Part shown: piece after piece, positions 46,048 through 56,474 of the stretch | How the letters are laid out: the number at the start of each line of letters is the position of its first letter | Position numbering within the stretch: position 1 is the stretch's first letter | DNA from: Marvania coccoides | Taxonomy: Eukaryota > Chlorophyta > Trebouxiophyceae > Chlorellales > Chlorellaceae | Assembly: GCA_963854735.1 (NCBI GenBank) | Contig: OY978105.1 | Span: 868,001-932,000 of the forward strand | Direction of reading: 5' to 3' | Length of the DNA stretch: 64,000 bases | Position numbers and translations under genes: made by a program | The notes under the pieces: generated by a model | Seen by the model: only the letters and a program-made list of their open reading frames with translations | Database searches by the model: none | What the model was told of the DNA's origin: nothing

Positions 46048-46668
46048 TGGCGCAGCGGTGGCTCAAATTTATGTGTTAACGAAGTTTGGGTATGTTCAGC
46101 ACGTTGCTTTCATGCCGTTTCTGCCAGCAAAGCAAGACAGATTGATTTATATATATTTTTTGGTTTATGATTGATTGATTAATTAATGATCACATGTATT
46201 TTTTTCTAGTGACAAAGCGCGTTTTGAATGATGGGTGCCTAAACAGTGTTTTAAAGTTTATTTTTATTAGCTCTTAAATGCTGCCGTTTAGCTGAGCAAG
46301 CCGCCAAAATGCTCTCCAATTGGAAAATTTCCAACAATTTTGTTGAAAATCTGTTTGAAAACTCAGATGGCCCAGCCGGGTAGTGTTCGTTACTGTTTTG
46401 TAGAACGATTTACAGTTCAATAAGGAATTGCCTCGGACATTGGCATGGGAAATGGCTGTAAACAAAAAAAGAAAAGAAGAAGAAGAATGCCTTGATTTTT
46501 CATATTGATCATCATCGGATGTATACTACACGATTCTGCATGTCTGACATCAACATTAAGAAAAAAGCGAGAGAGAGAAAATGGCATATAACAGCAATCG
46601 AGACAGAGCAAAGTAGCTTGACGGTCAAGAACGGGGCTTTTCAATTCAAATAAATAATGAAATCATGA
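46048..46668. other. Spacer, eIF2D promoter side
   Basis: AT-rich sequence between the eIF2D start and the 3' end of the next minus-strand gene. No gene is seen. Confidence 0.6.
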
Positions 46669-48132
46669 TCATGCCAGCAGGGCTGCGGCGGCCACCGCGA
46701 GCACCGCCCCAGCAGTAGCTGCCACGGAGGAGGCAGAAGAGGGAGCAGGGGAGGGGGTGGAGGCGGCCGAGGATTGGTTGGAGGAGTCGCTGGCGGGAGT
46801 AACAGGGCTGGGGGATGGCGATGGCGATGGCGATGGCTTCGGGCTCATGGAAGGAGAGGGGGCCATGCCCACCATGCTGCTGTGGTCGTGGTCCTCCTCC
46901 ATGGCAGACATATCGTGGTCCTCCGTGCCGTGATCCATGCCTGCGTTCAATTAAATCAGTCAGAAGACGAGGATTTGCTAAACTGAAATTCCAGCAGAAA
47001 AAAGTCGCAAATTGCAATAGATCTTAGCGAAAAAAGGGCTTATTAGTTGATGAATTTAATGAGGGCATCAAGGCAGCTTTTGATACCGATGCCGAGCTAG
47101 TGCCATGCACAACATATGAGTGTATACGATTTACCTGCCATTTCGCCGCCCTGGAATCCCACTGCCTCGTAGCAATCAGCGACGCCAGAGTCCCTGGCGT
47201 CGTAGGTGATGGGCGACCGGAAGGTCTCCTCGCCTGCAACAATGACTGCGTAGATGTGCCTGCAGTTGCCGATGAGTTACGACAAAAAAAAAGTTTCGGT
47301 CGTTGAGAAATTGAAGGCCAGCGAGAGGGGTGCGGTCAAAAATTGTATTGAGTGCAATTTGTAGGTCCCATAACCAAGTGATCCTTCATTCAACATGAAA
47401 AAAGACCGGTTCTGCTCACCCCATGCACTGATGGTTTGACAGCTCAGCGGTGCTGCCAGCCACCGCAGAGTCGATGCCAGAGGTGAAATCGCCGGTCCAG
47501 ACGCCTCTGTTCACAGGGGTGGTGAAGTTACTCAGATCAACAGCTGCAAACGTGAGAAAACCGGCAAATCATTGTTATCTCTCTGTTCTGCTCATTGAAA
47601 ATCTGCGTTTATGGCAAGTTGCAAGAGCATGTCTATCAAACGACTGACCTGTGACGTCCATGCCCGCCTTTCCGTCGCGGATCTGCAGAGCGGTGACGTC
47701 TTTGGTGCCACCGCTGACGGAAAACTCCCACATGTACAAGCCGGTGGATTTGATGTAGTGGGCGGTGTAGTTGATGGTACCAAAGTCCGTGGTGTTCCAC
47801 ATGTTGGTCAGCGAGGTGGTGAACCACCTGCAGCAAAAAAATGAGGGCAAGATGAGCAGTGAGAGAGGTGGTACACAATTTAAAGAAGTTTATATTCGCC
47901 GAGCTGCAAGATGGTGCCTTTGCTGTAATGGTATACAAGGTGCCGGCTGGGTGCGCGCACAGACCAACGCGGGCATCGGGTTTCAATGATGCTGGTACGC
48001 AATTCATCTTAAAAAAAATCGGCAAGAAGGTGAGGAGACAACTCACACTGCATCATCGCCATGTGCCATATCATCTGCACGAGACGGGACCACAGATAGC
48101 GCGAGCGCCGCAAATATCAGAAACTTGATCAT
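46669..48132 (-). CDS. CHRD-like secreted, GPI-anchor-type protein 1 with Met/His/Asp linker
   Basis: Five exons: 48132-48047, 47827-47649, 47543-47420, 47259-47135, 46940-46669; 261 aa. A signal peptide (MIKFLIFAALALSVVPSRA) precedes a beta-rich domain of ~135 residues (INYTAHYIKSTGLYMWEFSV, then HQCMGHIYAVIVAGEETFRS). This domain parallels its neighbour and has weak likeness to CHRD (chordin) domains. A linker rich in Met, His, Asp and Glu (GMDHGTEDHDMSAMEEDHDH) looks metal-binding. It is followed by a PSPSPSP stalk and a hydrophobic C-terminus typical of GPI-anchor signals. Likely a cell-surface protein. The domain name is tentative; the paralogy with the next gene (CMGHI motif, same layout) is clear. 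Confidence 0.7.
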
Positions 48133-48844
48133 GTCAACTCGATTTATTTTGAAATGAGGACCCCAGATGAGAGAGATTAAGTATATTTAGAATTGCAATG
48201 GACGGGAAATTAAAAGTAAACAAGGCCAGGAGGAAAATCTGCTCTCAATCTGATTTTTGTGGCACGCGGCTGCTTTTACACAACAAAAAAAAAGTGGTGT
48301 TAATTTTAATATTAATTCCTGATCTTAATTTGATTTTATTAGAAGCATATTAAATGCCTGAATGATAGCCTGGTTCAGCAGTATGTTCATTCATAGTGCT
48401 TTTGATTAATTTTTGTTTGCGCGAAAACCAACTTGTGGGGAGCCAAAGAGCCGTTCTCCAGCTGCTCTTCCCTTTGACATTCTGCTGAAACACTCGCTCC
48501 TTTCATCGCTTGTCGAGAAAAACCGCTTCTCTGCTTTCGCCACAGACTTTTATCAAATCACCGCCGCCAAAAATAGAATTCCATATTCTTCTCCGCTGTA
48601 TTTCTACTGAAACTGATAAAAAGAAAATGTAATTAAAGATGGAAATCTTGGGAATGCAGTGCTCTGAACACGTAACACACAGCCATAAGGCGGCAAGGAG
48701 AGAAAAAAAATCCATGGAGAAAAAAAATGGTGGCAAATATTCAGACATTGCTGCAAATCATAGAATAACAGGTTAGGGAAAGAACAGGGACGCAGCATTC
48801 AAATTTTATTAGAAAAGCAAGAGACTATAAAATGAAAGCTTGAT
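48133..48844. other. Spacer between the two CHRD-like genes
   Basis: AT-rich; the promoter of gene 1 and 3' UTR of gene 2. No gene is seen. Confidence 0.55.
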
Positions 48845-50199
48845 TTAAATTGCGATTGCGCCAGCTGCGGCGGCAAGCGCCAGCAGCAGAGGCGTGAAGC
48901 TGAACGCAGTGGCGCTGCTGGGAGGGGAGGGAGCCGGCGCGGGCGCGGGGGCAGCTGCGTGGGCCGTGTGAGGCACGGAGGCTTCTTCGCAGGGGAGGGA
49001 GTCGGGGCCTTTCTTGGGAATGTAGACGAGCTTGCCCATCAGCGGGCCGTTCTCGGTGTTGATACGGACCCAGATGTGACCCATGCAAACGTGGCCTGCC
49101 AAGGAGAAAGACAGCAAACGCCGTTTATACAGATTATAACATTAATTTTGAAAAAAATGTCAAAGCGGCGCTCGCCGTGAAAATGATGGTCTGCTGTGGT
49201 GTTTATTAGGATTAATGCATACCTGCAAGCTCGTAGACGTCGGCAGCCACGGCCTGGTTGATGTCGGCGGCAGCAAAAGTGCCGTTGAGCTTCTCGGTGC
49301 CTTTAATGTCTTTTGCGGGGCTGTACTCTGCCAGGGTGACGCCGACGATCAGATCGCCGCCTGCTTCATCGACGACCTCAATAGAAGTAATCCCCTTGAC
49401 ATCGGTGGCATTCAAAACCCAGAAAAACTCCCCTGCGCCGAAAAGGGGGTGGGGGGGGATCCGTCATTCGGTGTTCCGTGTTGTTTCGACCGATGTTTCT
49501 CCCGCCAAATTAAAAGTTGCGGGGTGGAATGAAGCTAAAATGAATCAAGTTGTTTCAATTTTGGGGTTTCGTTACAATTGGCTGTGCGTTAAGCCCTCAC
49601 CTGTGTGGGTGTAGCTCTCGTAAACAGCGCTGCCGGTGGCCTTTGAGCCCTCCATTGCCGTGAGATTGGTGCCGTAATACCTGTAAAATGAATAAGCAGG
49701 TGTTCGTTATCGTTACTAATCCCTGCCTGAGCCAATTATTCGATGAGTAGCATATGGAGAAGTAGCGTCAGCTCATAATGTCTAATCAAGGAGGTATAGC
49801 AGCACCAATGCTGGGATGATTGGCTCAGTGGAGACAAACACAGCGACATTATTTAATCTGGAGTGCTAGATAGCGATGGAATGTGTGTATTTTGAAGAGA
49901 AATGAAGGATATCGGCCACAGGCGCCACCTGACGGCAAGTATTTTTTAGGATGGGCGCACAGTTCCCTCTTGCAGAACATTATGTGAGAGCCAAAGTGAC
50001 CTAATACGATCTTATAATCACAATATAATGCAAAAACACTGCTGGTACAGGGTGCGGATAAAAATGGATTGAAAGATAGATAGAATAAGCAACGCTTGAA
50101 ACTCGAAGTGATCAACGATTTATTTTGTTCTTACGTGTGGGCGAGGGCTGGAGCCAGAAGACTGACGAGCAGCAGGGCAAAAAGAGTCCGGGAGGCCAT
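48845..50199 (-). CDS. CHRD-like secreted, GPI-anchor-type protein 2
   Basis: Four exons: 50199-50135, 49680-49601, 49432-49223, 49095-48845; 201 aa. A signal peptide (MASRTLFALLLVSLLAPALA) is followed by a CHRD-like domain: GSAVYESYTHTGEFFWVL, VKGITSIEVVDEAG, then TFAAADI and HVCMGHIWVRINTENGPLMG. The last segment resembles the closing VHT.....GEIRGQL strand of CHRD domains. A short Ala/Pro stalk leads to a hydrophobic C-terminus fit for GPI anchoring. It lacks the Met/His-rich linker of its tandem partner. CHRD domains occur in extracellular proteins from bacteria to animals; the biochemical role here is not known. Confidence 0.75.
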
Positions 50200-50798
50200 C
50201 GTGAAAAGTGGGGCGGCCAAAATAATGGACTATGCCGTCTCTTCGACCGTCAGAAAAGAAGGCAATTTAAAGTCAATTTAGTGTATACGAAACGAAGGTG
50301 CTAATCGACTCGGATTAGTTGTCTTCCCCCCAAAAACAAGACAGGTGTACCGCTGCCTGAGCAGCCGTACTCCAGGAAGCCGTACCATCCTACTATTAAG
50401 ACATAGGCCAACCCCACAGTAGTGTGACTCAATGCATGCCGCAGTTCTTTAATGCGCGTCCTCCTAGGTCAGGGGTAGCTGTCAACTTGCAACCATGCTT
50501 TGGCTTATCGCCATCGACAGAAAATGCCTTGTTCTTTGACAATAACTAAGAGCGAAATAACAACTCGCGCAAGTTGAGTGGTTGATTATGAGCATAGCCT
50601 TCCTTCCGGCGAAGGAGTGCAGGCGCTTATGTTTTTTCTCCCAGTCAAACCGGTGTTGACTTTTCTTGTTATTGACTGCGAACCCCTTCAAAAATTAGCA
50701 AGTTACACCCCTGAATGCTGTTAAATTGCGCTCCCAAGCTGATAATTTCAATCAAACCCAGCCTGAAGGGGGCCACCTTTTTGAATAAATTTACAACC
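50200..50798. promoter_or_regulatory. Divergent spacer, CHRD-like 2 / coiled-coil gene
   Basis: 599 bp between divergent start codons; AT-rich with no evident conserved element. Confidence 0.4.
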
Positions 50799-51548
50799 AT
50801 GAGTTCTGCCGGCAACGAGGAACAGATGCTGCTGGATGACCTGACAACCGAGCTAGAGAAGCTCCAGCACCGGCTTCAAGAATACGGAGACGACGTGTTC
50901 GGGGCGCGCCCCCAATCGGCGCGACCCCGCAGGCCGTCGGCTGCCGCCACCTCTTCGGCATTCCCATCACCATCACCAGCAATGGCCCACGTTACGTTCC
51001 ATCACCAGGCCATGAACATCGAGCCGCCCGTACCCGCTGTGGCGCACCCTGGCCCCATCCCCCGAGCGCCCTCCCACCACCACCACAGCCGAAAAGAGGT
51101 GGCGGCACTGCGGCGGCAGCTGGCGGAGGAGCGCGAGGAGACGCGGCGGCTGCGCGCGCTGCACGGCGCGGCTGAGGAGAGAATGACAGGGCGCTCGGCG
51201 CGGCTGGAGGAGCGCGTGCGGTCGCTGGTGAAGCGCACAGAAGGGTTGGAGAAGCAGCGGGCGGCAGACGCTGCTGGATGGCGCGCAGAGCTGACCGCGC
51301 TGCGGCAGCGCCTGCAGTCAGCTGACTGGCGACAGCGGCGTCTGGCGCTGATGTGCAACGTGGAGGATGAAGATGTGAGGCATGCGGCACTGGCCCGGCA
51401 CCGTGGCAGCGATCAGGAGGGTGAGGAGGGGGGAAATATGGAGGAAGAAAGGAATGCTGATATGGCTGGGTGCCTGGCGACGCTGTCGCAGGAGCTCAGC
51501 GCGCTGCGGCTGGCGCTGGGCGACCTGGAGGGGAAGGCCGTTGCGTGA
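50799..51548 (+). CDS. Coiled-coil protein, function unknown
   Basis: Single exon, 249 aa, starting MSSAGNEEQMLLDDL. It has an N-terminal heptad-like stretch (LTTELEKLQHRLQEYGDDVF) and a Pro/Ala/Ser-rich middle with a HHHH cluster. Long coiled coils follow (KEVAALRRQLAEEREETRRL, RLEERVRSLVKRTEGLEKQR, AELTALRQRLQSADWRQRRL), and a Glu-rich segment precedes a last Leu-rich helix. No enzyme motif is seen. Such proteins are often cytoskeletal or centrosomal, but nothing here proves that. The first ATG after an in-frame open run was used. Confidence 0.7.
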   Translation: MSSAGNEEQMLLDDLTTELEKLQHRLQEYGDDVFGARPQSARPRRPSAAATSSAFPSPSPAMAHVTFHHQAMNIEPPVPAVAHPGPIPRAPSHHHHSRKEVAALRRQLAEEREETRRLRALHGAAEERMTGRSARLEERVRSLVKRTEGLEKQRAADAAGWRAELTALRQRLQSADWRQRRLALMCNVEDEDVRHAALARHRGSDQEGEEGGNMEEERNADMAGCLATLSQELSALRLALGDLEGKAVA

Positions 51549-52051
51549 AATTTAAATTAATCGTAGTTAATAAATTTAAATTAAAAATCCGACAGTAAGT
51601 TTTTATTTATGGTCCAGACGATTATTGTAGGGAGAGTAATTGCATTTTCACTTCGCTGTTGCCTTCTGAAATACTGGTGCTTTCTTTCTTATTGATTTTT
51701 TCCATTTGCTTCAGTAAAAAAATCTATGCCTGTTCGCCAACGCATCAAACATTCATTTTGCTTCTATAAAAGACTGGGAATACCTGTATATGCATTCGCC
51801 ACTTCTATCCTTTCTTCCTGTCCAATCAAGAACGGTTACACACAAAACAAAAATAAAGTAAAAAGCAATGCTAGCGATATATTTTCATTATTCCACACAC
51901 ATCTATAAATACAAAATGAAAGAGAGGGAAAACAATACATAATTCTATCCTCCTTCCCCCCTCCTATCATCCCACTCATTTGAAAATCCAAATTCATTTT
52001 CCATCAAATTAATAAATACTTTTCTGCCGTCCCTTGCCTCCGCCACCCATT
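51549..52051. other. Convergent 3' spacer
   Basis: AT-rich sequence between the coiled-coil and PfkB genes. No gene is seen. Confidence 0.6.
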
Positions 52052-53455
52052 CTACTCTTCTCGAGACGCCAAGCTCTCCATGGAACGCCTGGCCGCCCCC
52101 TGCAGCGACTCCCCCAGCACCCCCAGCGCATCCGCTGTCCGCCCGTCCTCACATCGCGGCACTTCGCTCCTCAGCAGCGACAACACATCGTCAGCCCTTG
52201 CCACGTTTCTGCCCGCCCCACTGCCCATCGCGGTGGCTGCGCCCACCGCTGACGCCAGCGCCATCACCGCAGGGATGCTGTGCGCGTGCTGCGTGTACCC
52301 CAGCACCACCGCAGCAGCGAACGAATCGCCACAGCCCACGGTGTCACTCACATCGACGCGCAACGCCCGCTGCTCGTAAACCGCGGTTCCCGGGGGGTGA
52401 GCGGCCAGCAAGGCCCCCTGCGCGCCGCGCTTGATCACGCACCACTCTGTGCGCGCGCCAGGGCGCGCCAAAATTGTTCTTGCGGCGGTTTCACCGTCGG
52501 ATTCTCCCGTCACGGCTTCCGCCTCTTCCTCGGTCATTAACACTACGTCGGAGGCGTCCAAGACGGCGTCGAGGGCAGCTCGTCGCGCGCCGTCGGAGAA
52601 GGTCCACGCCCGCGGTCCCGGGTCGAAAAAAATGGCGGCGCCAGCACGACGCGCACGCTCTGCCGCCGCCAGCACCACGTGCGTCGGCACCTCGTCGAAC
52701 ACGAATCCGTTGATGAACAGCGCCGCGGTGGAGTCTAGCACGCGCTCTGCGCCACGAGGCAGCGTCTCCACGAAGGACAGCAGAGGCCACGGTCCGAAAT
52801 CGTAGCTGGAGCAAAACGCGTGCTGGGAGTCGGGCGCGACCAGCACAAAGCACAGCAGGGTGGCGTCTTGGTCCGGCGTCAACCGCGCGCCCGCCCACAC
52901 CGGTTCGATGACTTCCACGCCCTCGTCGTGCAAAACTTTCGATAAAAATCTGCCGTAAACGTCGTCGCCGATGTGGCCCACGGACGCCACGCGCAGCCCC
53001 AGCCGACTGGCAGCGATGAGGGTGTTGGTGTTGCCTCCCACCTCCCAGGAGGTGGGAGGAGGGGGGTGGGCAGTGAGCTGCTGTAGGAGAGCTCGCCTGG
53101 TGGGCTCGTCTGCCGGCGGGAGGGCCTCCATGGGGACCACGATGTCCACGCACAGGTTGCTAAGGGCAACAAGATCGAAGTCTTTGCCTGGGGTGGAGGA
53201 GGAGGCGGCAGGAGAGAGGCCTGGGGTGGCGGCAAGATCGGGGGCGGCGCAGGCGAACGGCGCGTTGCGGCGCCGGGGGAGGGAGGCAGCGTGCTGTGTG
53301 AATGGCGGGGGTGGGATGCGGTTGGAGGTGGAGGCAGCGCTGCCAGAAGCCACGCGGCTGGCTGTGAGGTTTTGCAATTTCATGGGATGAAGATGAACGG
53401 CTGCTGTGGAAGGCAGCAGGCTTCCCGTGTCCATTCGCACGTTGACGAACGCCAT
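52052..53455 (-). CDS. PfkB/ribokinase-family sugar or nucleoside kinase, probably plastid
   Basis: Intronless, 467 aa. The first ~85 residues are Ser/Ala/Pro/Arg-rich, like a transit peptide. The kinase begins DLVALSNLCVDIVVPMEALP and carries the substrate-side GGNTNTLIAASRLG, FINGFVFDEVPT, DVVLMTEEEAEAVTGE, and the catalytic anion hole SDTVGCGDSFAAAVVLGY (DTxGxGD with the Asp base). PfkB kinases phosphorylate sugars or nucleosides with ATP. The LSNLCVDIVV start resembles a group of plant plastid PfkB proteins whose substrates are mostly unassigned. Divergent from the GPC acyltransferase gene. Confidence 0.9.
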   Translation of the reverse strand: MAFVNVRMDTGSLLPSTAAVHLHPMKLQNLTASRVASGSAASTSNRIPPPPFTQHAASLPRRRNAPFACAAPDLAATPGLSPAASSSTPGKDFDLVALSNLCVDIVVPMEALPPADEPTRRALLQQLTAHPPPPTSWEVGGNTNTLIAASRLGLRVASVGHIGDDVYGRFLSKVLHDEGVEVIEPVWAGARLTPDQDATLLCFVLVAPDSQHAFCSSYDFGPWPLLSFVETLPRGAERVLDSTAALFINGFVFDEVPTHVVLAAAERARRAGAAIFFDPGPRAWTFSDGARRAALDAVLDASDVVLMTEEEAEAVTGESDGETAARTILARPGARTEWCVIKRGAQGALLAAHPPGTAVYEQRALRVDVSDTVGCGDSFAAAVVLGYTQHAHSIPAVMALASAVGAATAMGSGAGRNVARADDVLSLLRSEVPRCEDGRTADALGVLGESLQGAARRSMESLASREE

Positions 53456-53944
53456 TTTTTTATGGCTCGGCGTTGGTGCTTGAAATGAATAAAACTGCTC
53501 TGAAATATTTGAACTTCGATTTCACTCGAGTGAAACAATATTTTAATAAAGGAGATCGCCGCCCGTTCGAGCGGCGATGCAGTTCTTTGGCGACTGTTAA
53601 TTAATCTTAAAATGTGCTAGAGGTTGCGAGGAGGAGCAAATGGCGGCGCGTCCTCTGCAGCTAGGTCCTTGGTCCTTTCCTTTTCACTTGGCTCGAGGAC
53701 CGGGTAAACGCCTCGTCAAGTTTTCTCTTCAATCACAAGTTTTAAGGCAATCTCGGGGTTTAAAGGCTTGTTTCCAGGCGTGGGGAGCGCGAATTGCGAG
53801 AGTACGGCACAATTTTAAAATCCCTGACCTCGATCCGTCAAACACGGAGCATTTCAACGCTCAAACACGGTGCTGAAAGCTCGAAAAAATCATTTAAACC
53901 AATTACGTAACTTATCCAAGCTTGCGCTTCCGCCCGCCACCACA
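53456..53944. promoter_or_regulatory. Divergent spacer, PfkB / GPC acyltransferase
   Basis: 489 bp between divergent starts. It likely contains both promoters. A GGAGATCGCC/CGGCGATG-like GC-rich hairpin (about 53,550-53,580) stands out from AT-rich surroundings. Confidence 0.4.
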
Positions 53945-55688
53945 ATGACCGCGGGAGGAGACCAGCCAGCTCTCCCCCGGAAGCCTTCCCTCCTCCAGGT
54001 ACCTTTTCCCTCCTTTCGCCTCCCCAACTCCCTAGAAACCACTCCCCCTCATATTCCATCCCATTACCACCCTAAAGATCCAGTCTTTCCCATTATTTCT
54101 CCCCGCAGAGGCGAATTGCGCGAGCGGTGACGCTGACCTCGCAAATCACCGAACAAGTCACCAACCAGATCACAGATGAGGTCACGTTCCTCACCGAAGG
54201 CGCCACCCGCATGGGGGAGGCGCTGGCGGCGGCCCCTGCCGCCCCCTCCCTCGACGCCGCCCCCCAGGAGACGACTTTGCAGCGGGAGGAGCGTCACAAA
54301 ATGGCGGAGCAGCTGGGGGCCAAGCTGATGCACCCCGACCGCATCATGTTCCGCGACAAGGTGGTGTTCTTCCTGGGTGTGCTCAACGTGGTGCTCATCG
54401 CGTTCTGGATCGGCAGGTTGGTGATTTATTCATAGTAAATAAAAGTAAAAAATTGTGAGTGTGTATGTTGACATTTCACTATTTCATTTTTCTCATCAGG
54501 TCTCCCTCCACGTACTACCACTTTTGGGTGCTGAAATGCTGCACCCTGTTCCCGCTGCGCTGGTGGTCCTATAAGAAAAGGGTGAGAATTGAAACAGGTT
54601 TTGCATTTTACTTTGTATTTTACTTTGTATTTTACAAGCGACAATGCCACCAACACAACAGCTCTTTTTAATGCTGTTTTTTCTCTCCGCTGCAGGGCTG
54701 GCACTACCTCATGCTGGAGCTGTGCTACTTTTCAAACTTCTTGGGCATCGCCCACGTCTACTTCTTCCCCTCGGTGGCCGCAAGAAAAGTAAGCAAGAAA
54801 AAATGAAAACCAAACTAAAACTAGATAAATCAAGACATTTTATTTTATTAAAATGCAGATTTATTCAATACTTATATTCAATTAAACAACCACTCTTGTC
54901 CATGCGCACTGCAGCTGACGTTTGCCTACGGAGCTGGCCCCCTGCAATTCTCCATCCTGGCCATGCGCAACTCCCTGGTCTTCCATGACTTTGACAAGGT
55001 AAACTAAAACTACTGTGAAAAGAGCGCCCCCTAAAATAATATTAATAACTCACAATTGCAGAGTTTCTCTTGCTCGCTCGCTCTATCATTACAGCCCATA
55101 CTCAATTTTCCCTCCCTTCCCCCCCTTTAAATAACCAACCAACAGACCACCACGCTCATGATGCATGCCAGCCCCGCCATCACCGCCTGGACCCTGCGCT
55201 GGTACCCCTCCGCCGCCTGGCTGGCGGGACTCTCCCCCGTCGAAGCCACTGCCTTTGCCCATGCCACCTGGACTGAGATGGTGCTGTGGCCCATCGTTTT
55301 CTACCTCGTATGGGTTGTAATGTACTACTTGATTACGTTTGTGGTACTGCACGACCGCATCGTCGCCCGGGGACGCGCCACCATGTTCTCTCTGATGGTG
55401 CCAAAGGACCCAGAGGCCATCAAACGCTCGGCGCTGGCGAGGATTGTGGTGGGTGCGCCCGAGCGGCTGCAGCCGCTGGTGTACCTGGGGTGCCACGCGC
55501 TGGCAGCGTCGGTGACGTTTCTGCCGATCAAGTTCTTCTGGGACAGCTACTGGTTCCACACTGCCGCTTTGATGTACTGCCTGGGCGTGAGCGTGTGGAA
55601 CGGGGGCAACTACTACTTCCGCGTGTTTGCGCGCAAGTACCTGGCGCAGCTGCAGGAGGAGGCGGCCGCCAAGACAAAGGCGTCTTGA
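53945..55688 (+). CDS. GPC1: Glycerophosphocholine acyltransferase (GPC1, DUF2838 type)
   Basis: Six exons, 53945-53998, 54109-54416, 54500-54581, 54696-54788, 54915-54998, 55146-55688; 387 aa. GPC1 enzymes acylate glycerophosphocholine to lysophosphatidylcholine in the ER membrane. The conserved block is seen in order: FRDKVVFFLGVLNVVLIAFW, YYHFWVLKCCTLFPLRWWSY, KRGWHYLMLELCYFSNFLGI, FAYGAGPLQFSILAMRNSLV, FHDFDKTTTLMMHASPAITA, WTLRW. These match the family's RNSLVFHSLDKVTS and LRW pattern. Later helices (LWPIVFYLVWVVMYYLITFV) complete the multi-span topology. The N-terminal ~90 residues are soluble, with an amphipathic helix. Length matches the plant protein (about 380 aa). Confidence 0.9.
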
Positions 55689-56474
55689 GTGGGCTGTTTA
55701 CAACTTAAACCCTGAAAGAGCGCATTTGGGATATAGCCGCCGCGAGTGGCGGCGGCGGCGGCGGCCCACAGATATTTAAATGGCGATGGAGATATCATTG
55801 AATTTTTGCATATGCCCAGTATACCTCATTGACGTGCTGCCGCTGCTGGAGGCGGGCGTACCTGTTTCTTGGAATTCTTTTTGAACGCGTTTTCTTCTTC
55901 TTTTGTGGTAGCTTATATTTTTATGGTCTTATTACACTATCCCAACTGCTTCATCCAAATCCCATCCGCTCAAGAATTGCCGCCCTTATTTATTCAACAC
56001 TTTATATAATGAAACAAAACATACCTTTAAAAAAATTTAAAATCAGTTACAGCAGCGACGCCGCCAGATGATCCCTGTGTGCAGATTTCCCCGTGAAAAT
56101 GAAAGGCAACGGCACCATTACCGCCCCACTATGAAAAAGCCCTTAAAACATTTTTTTGCTGCCCTGAGAAGAAAGAAACCCCGCGTCTACCTTCTTCCTT
56201 TCTTTCCTTCCCAGTATACCTTTGAGTTTATTAGAATTAGAACTTATGTGTTGATTTTTGAGAATGAATGTTTGGCCTGAGTGGCGGCTTCGAACAAATA
56301 AAATTCCCCTCCTTTAGATCCGAGAGATGCTCCGTTCCTCTCCATAATAACTATTTTTATCCGCATTTTCGTTATACATTACAGCTTCTTTTGTTAATTT
56401 ATCTGAAAAAAAAGACTTGATGTGAACGTGGAATTTTTCTCCCACACCACACCGCCTCTCGCTTAAAAACAATT
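55689..56474. other. Convergent 3' spacer
   Basis: Two facing 3' UTRs and AT-rich DNA, with a GGC-repeat stretch near 55,745-55,765. No gene is seen. Confidence 0.6.
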
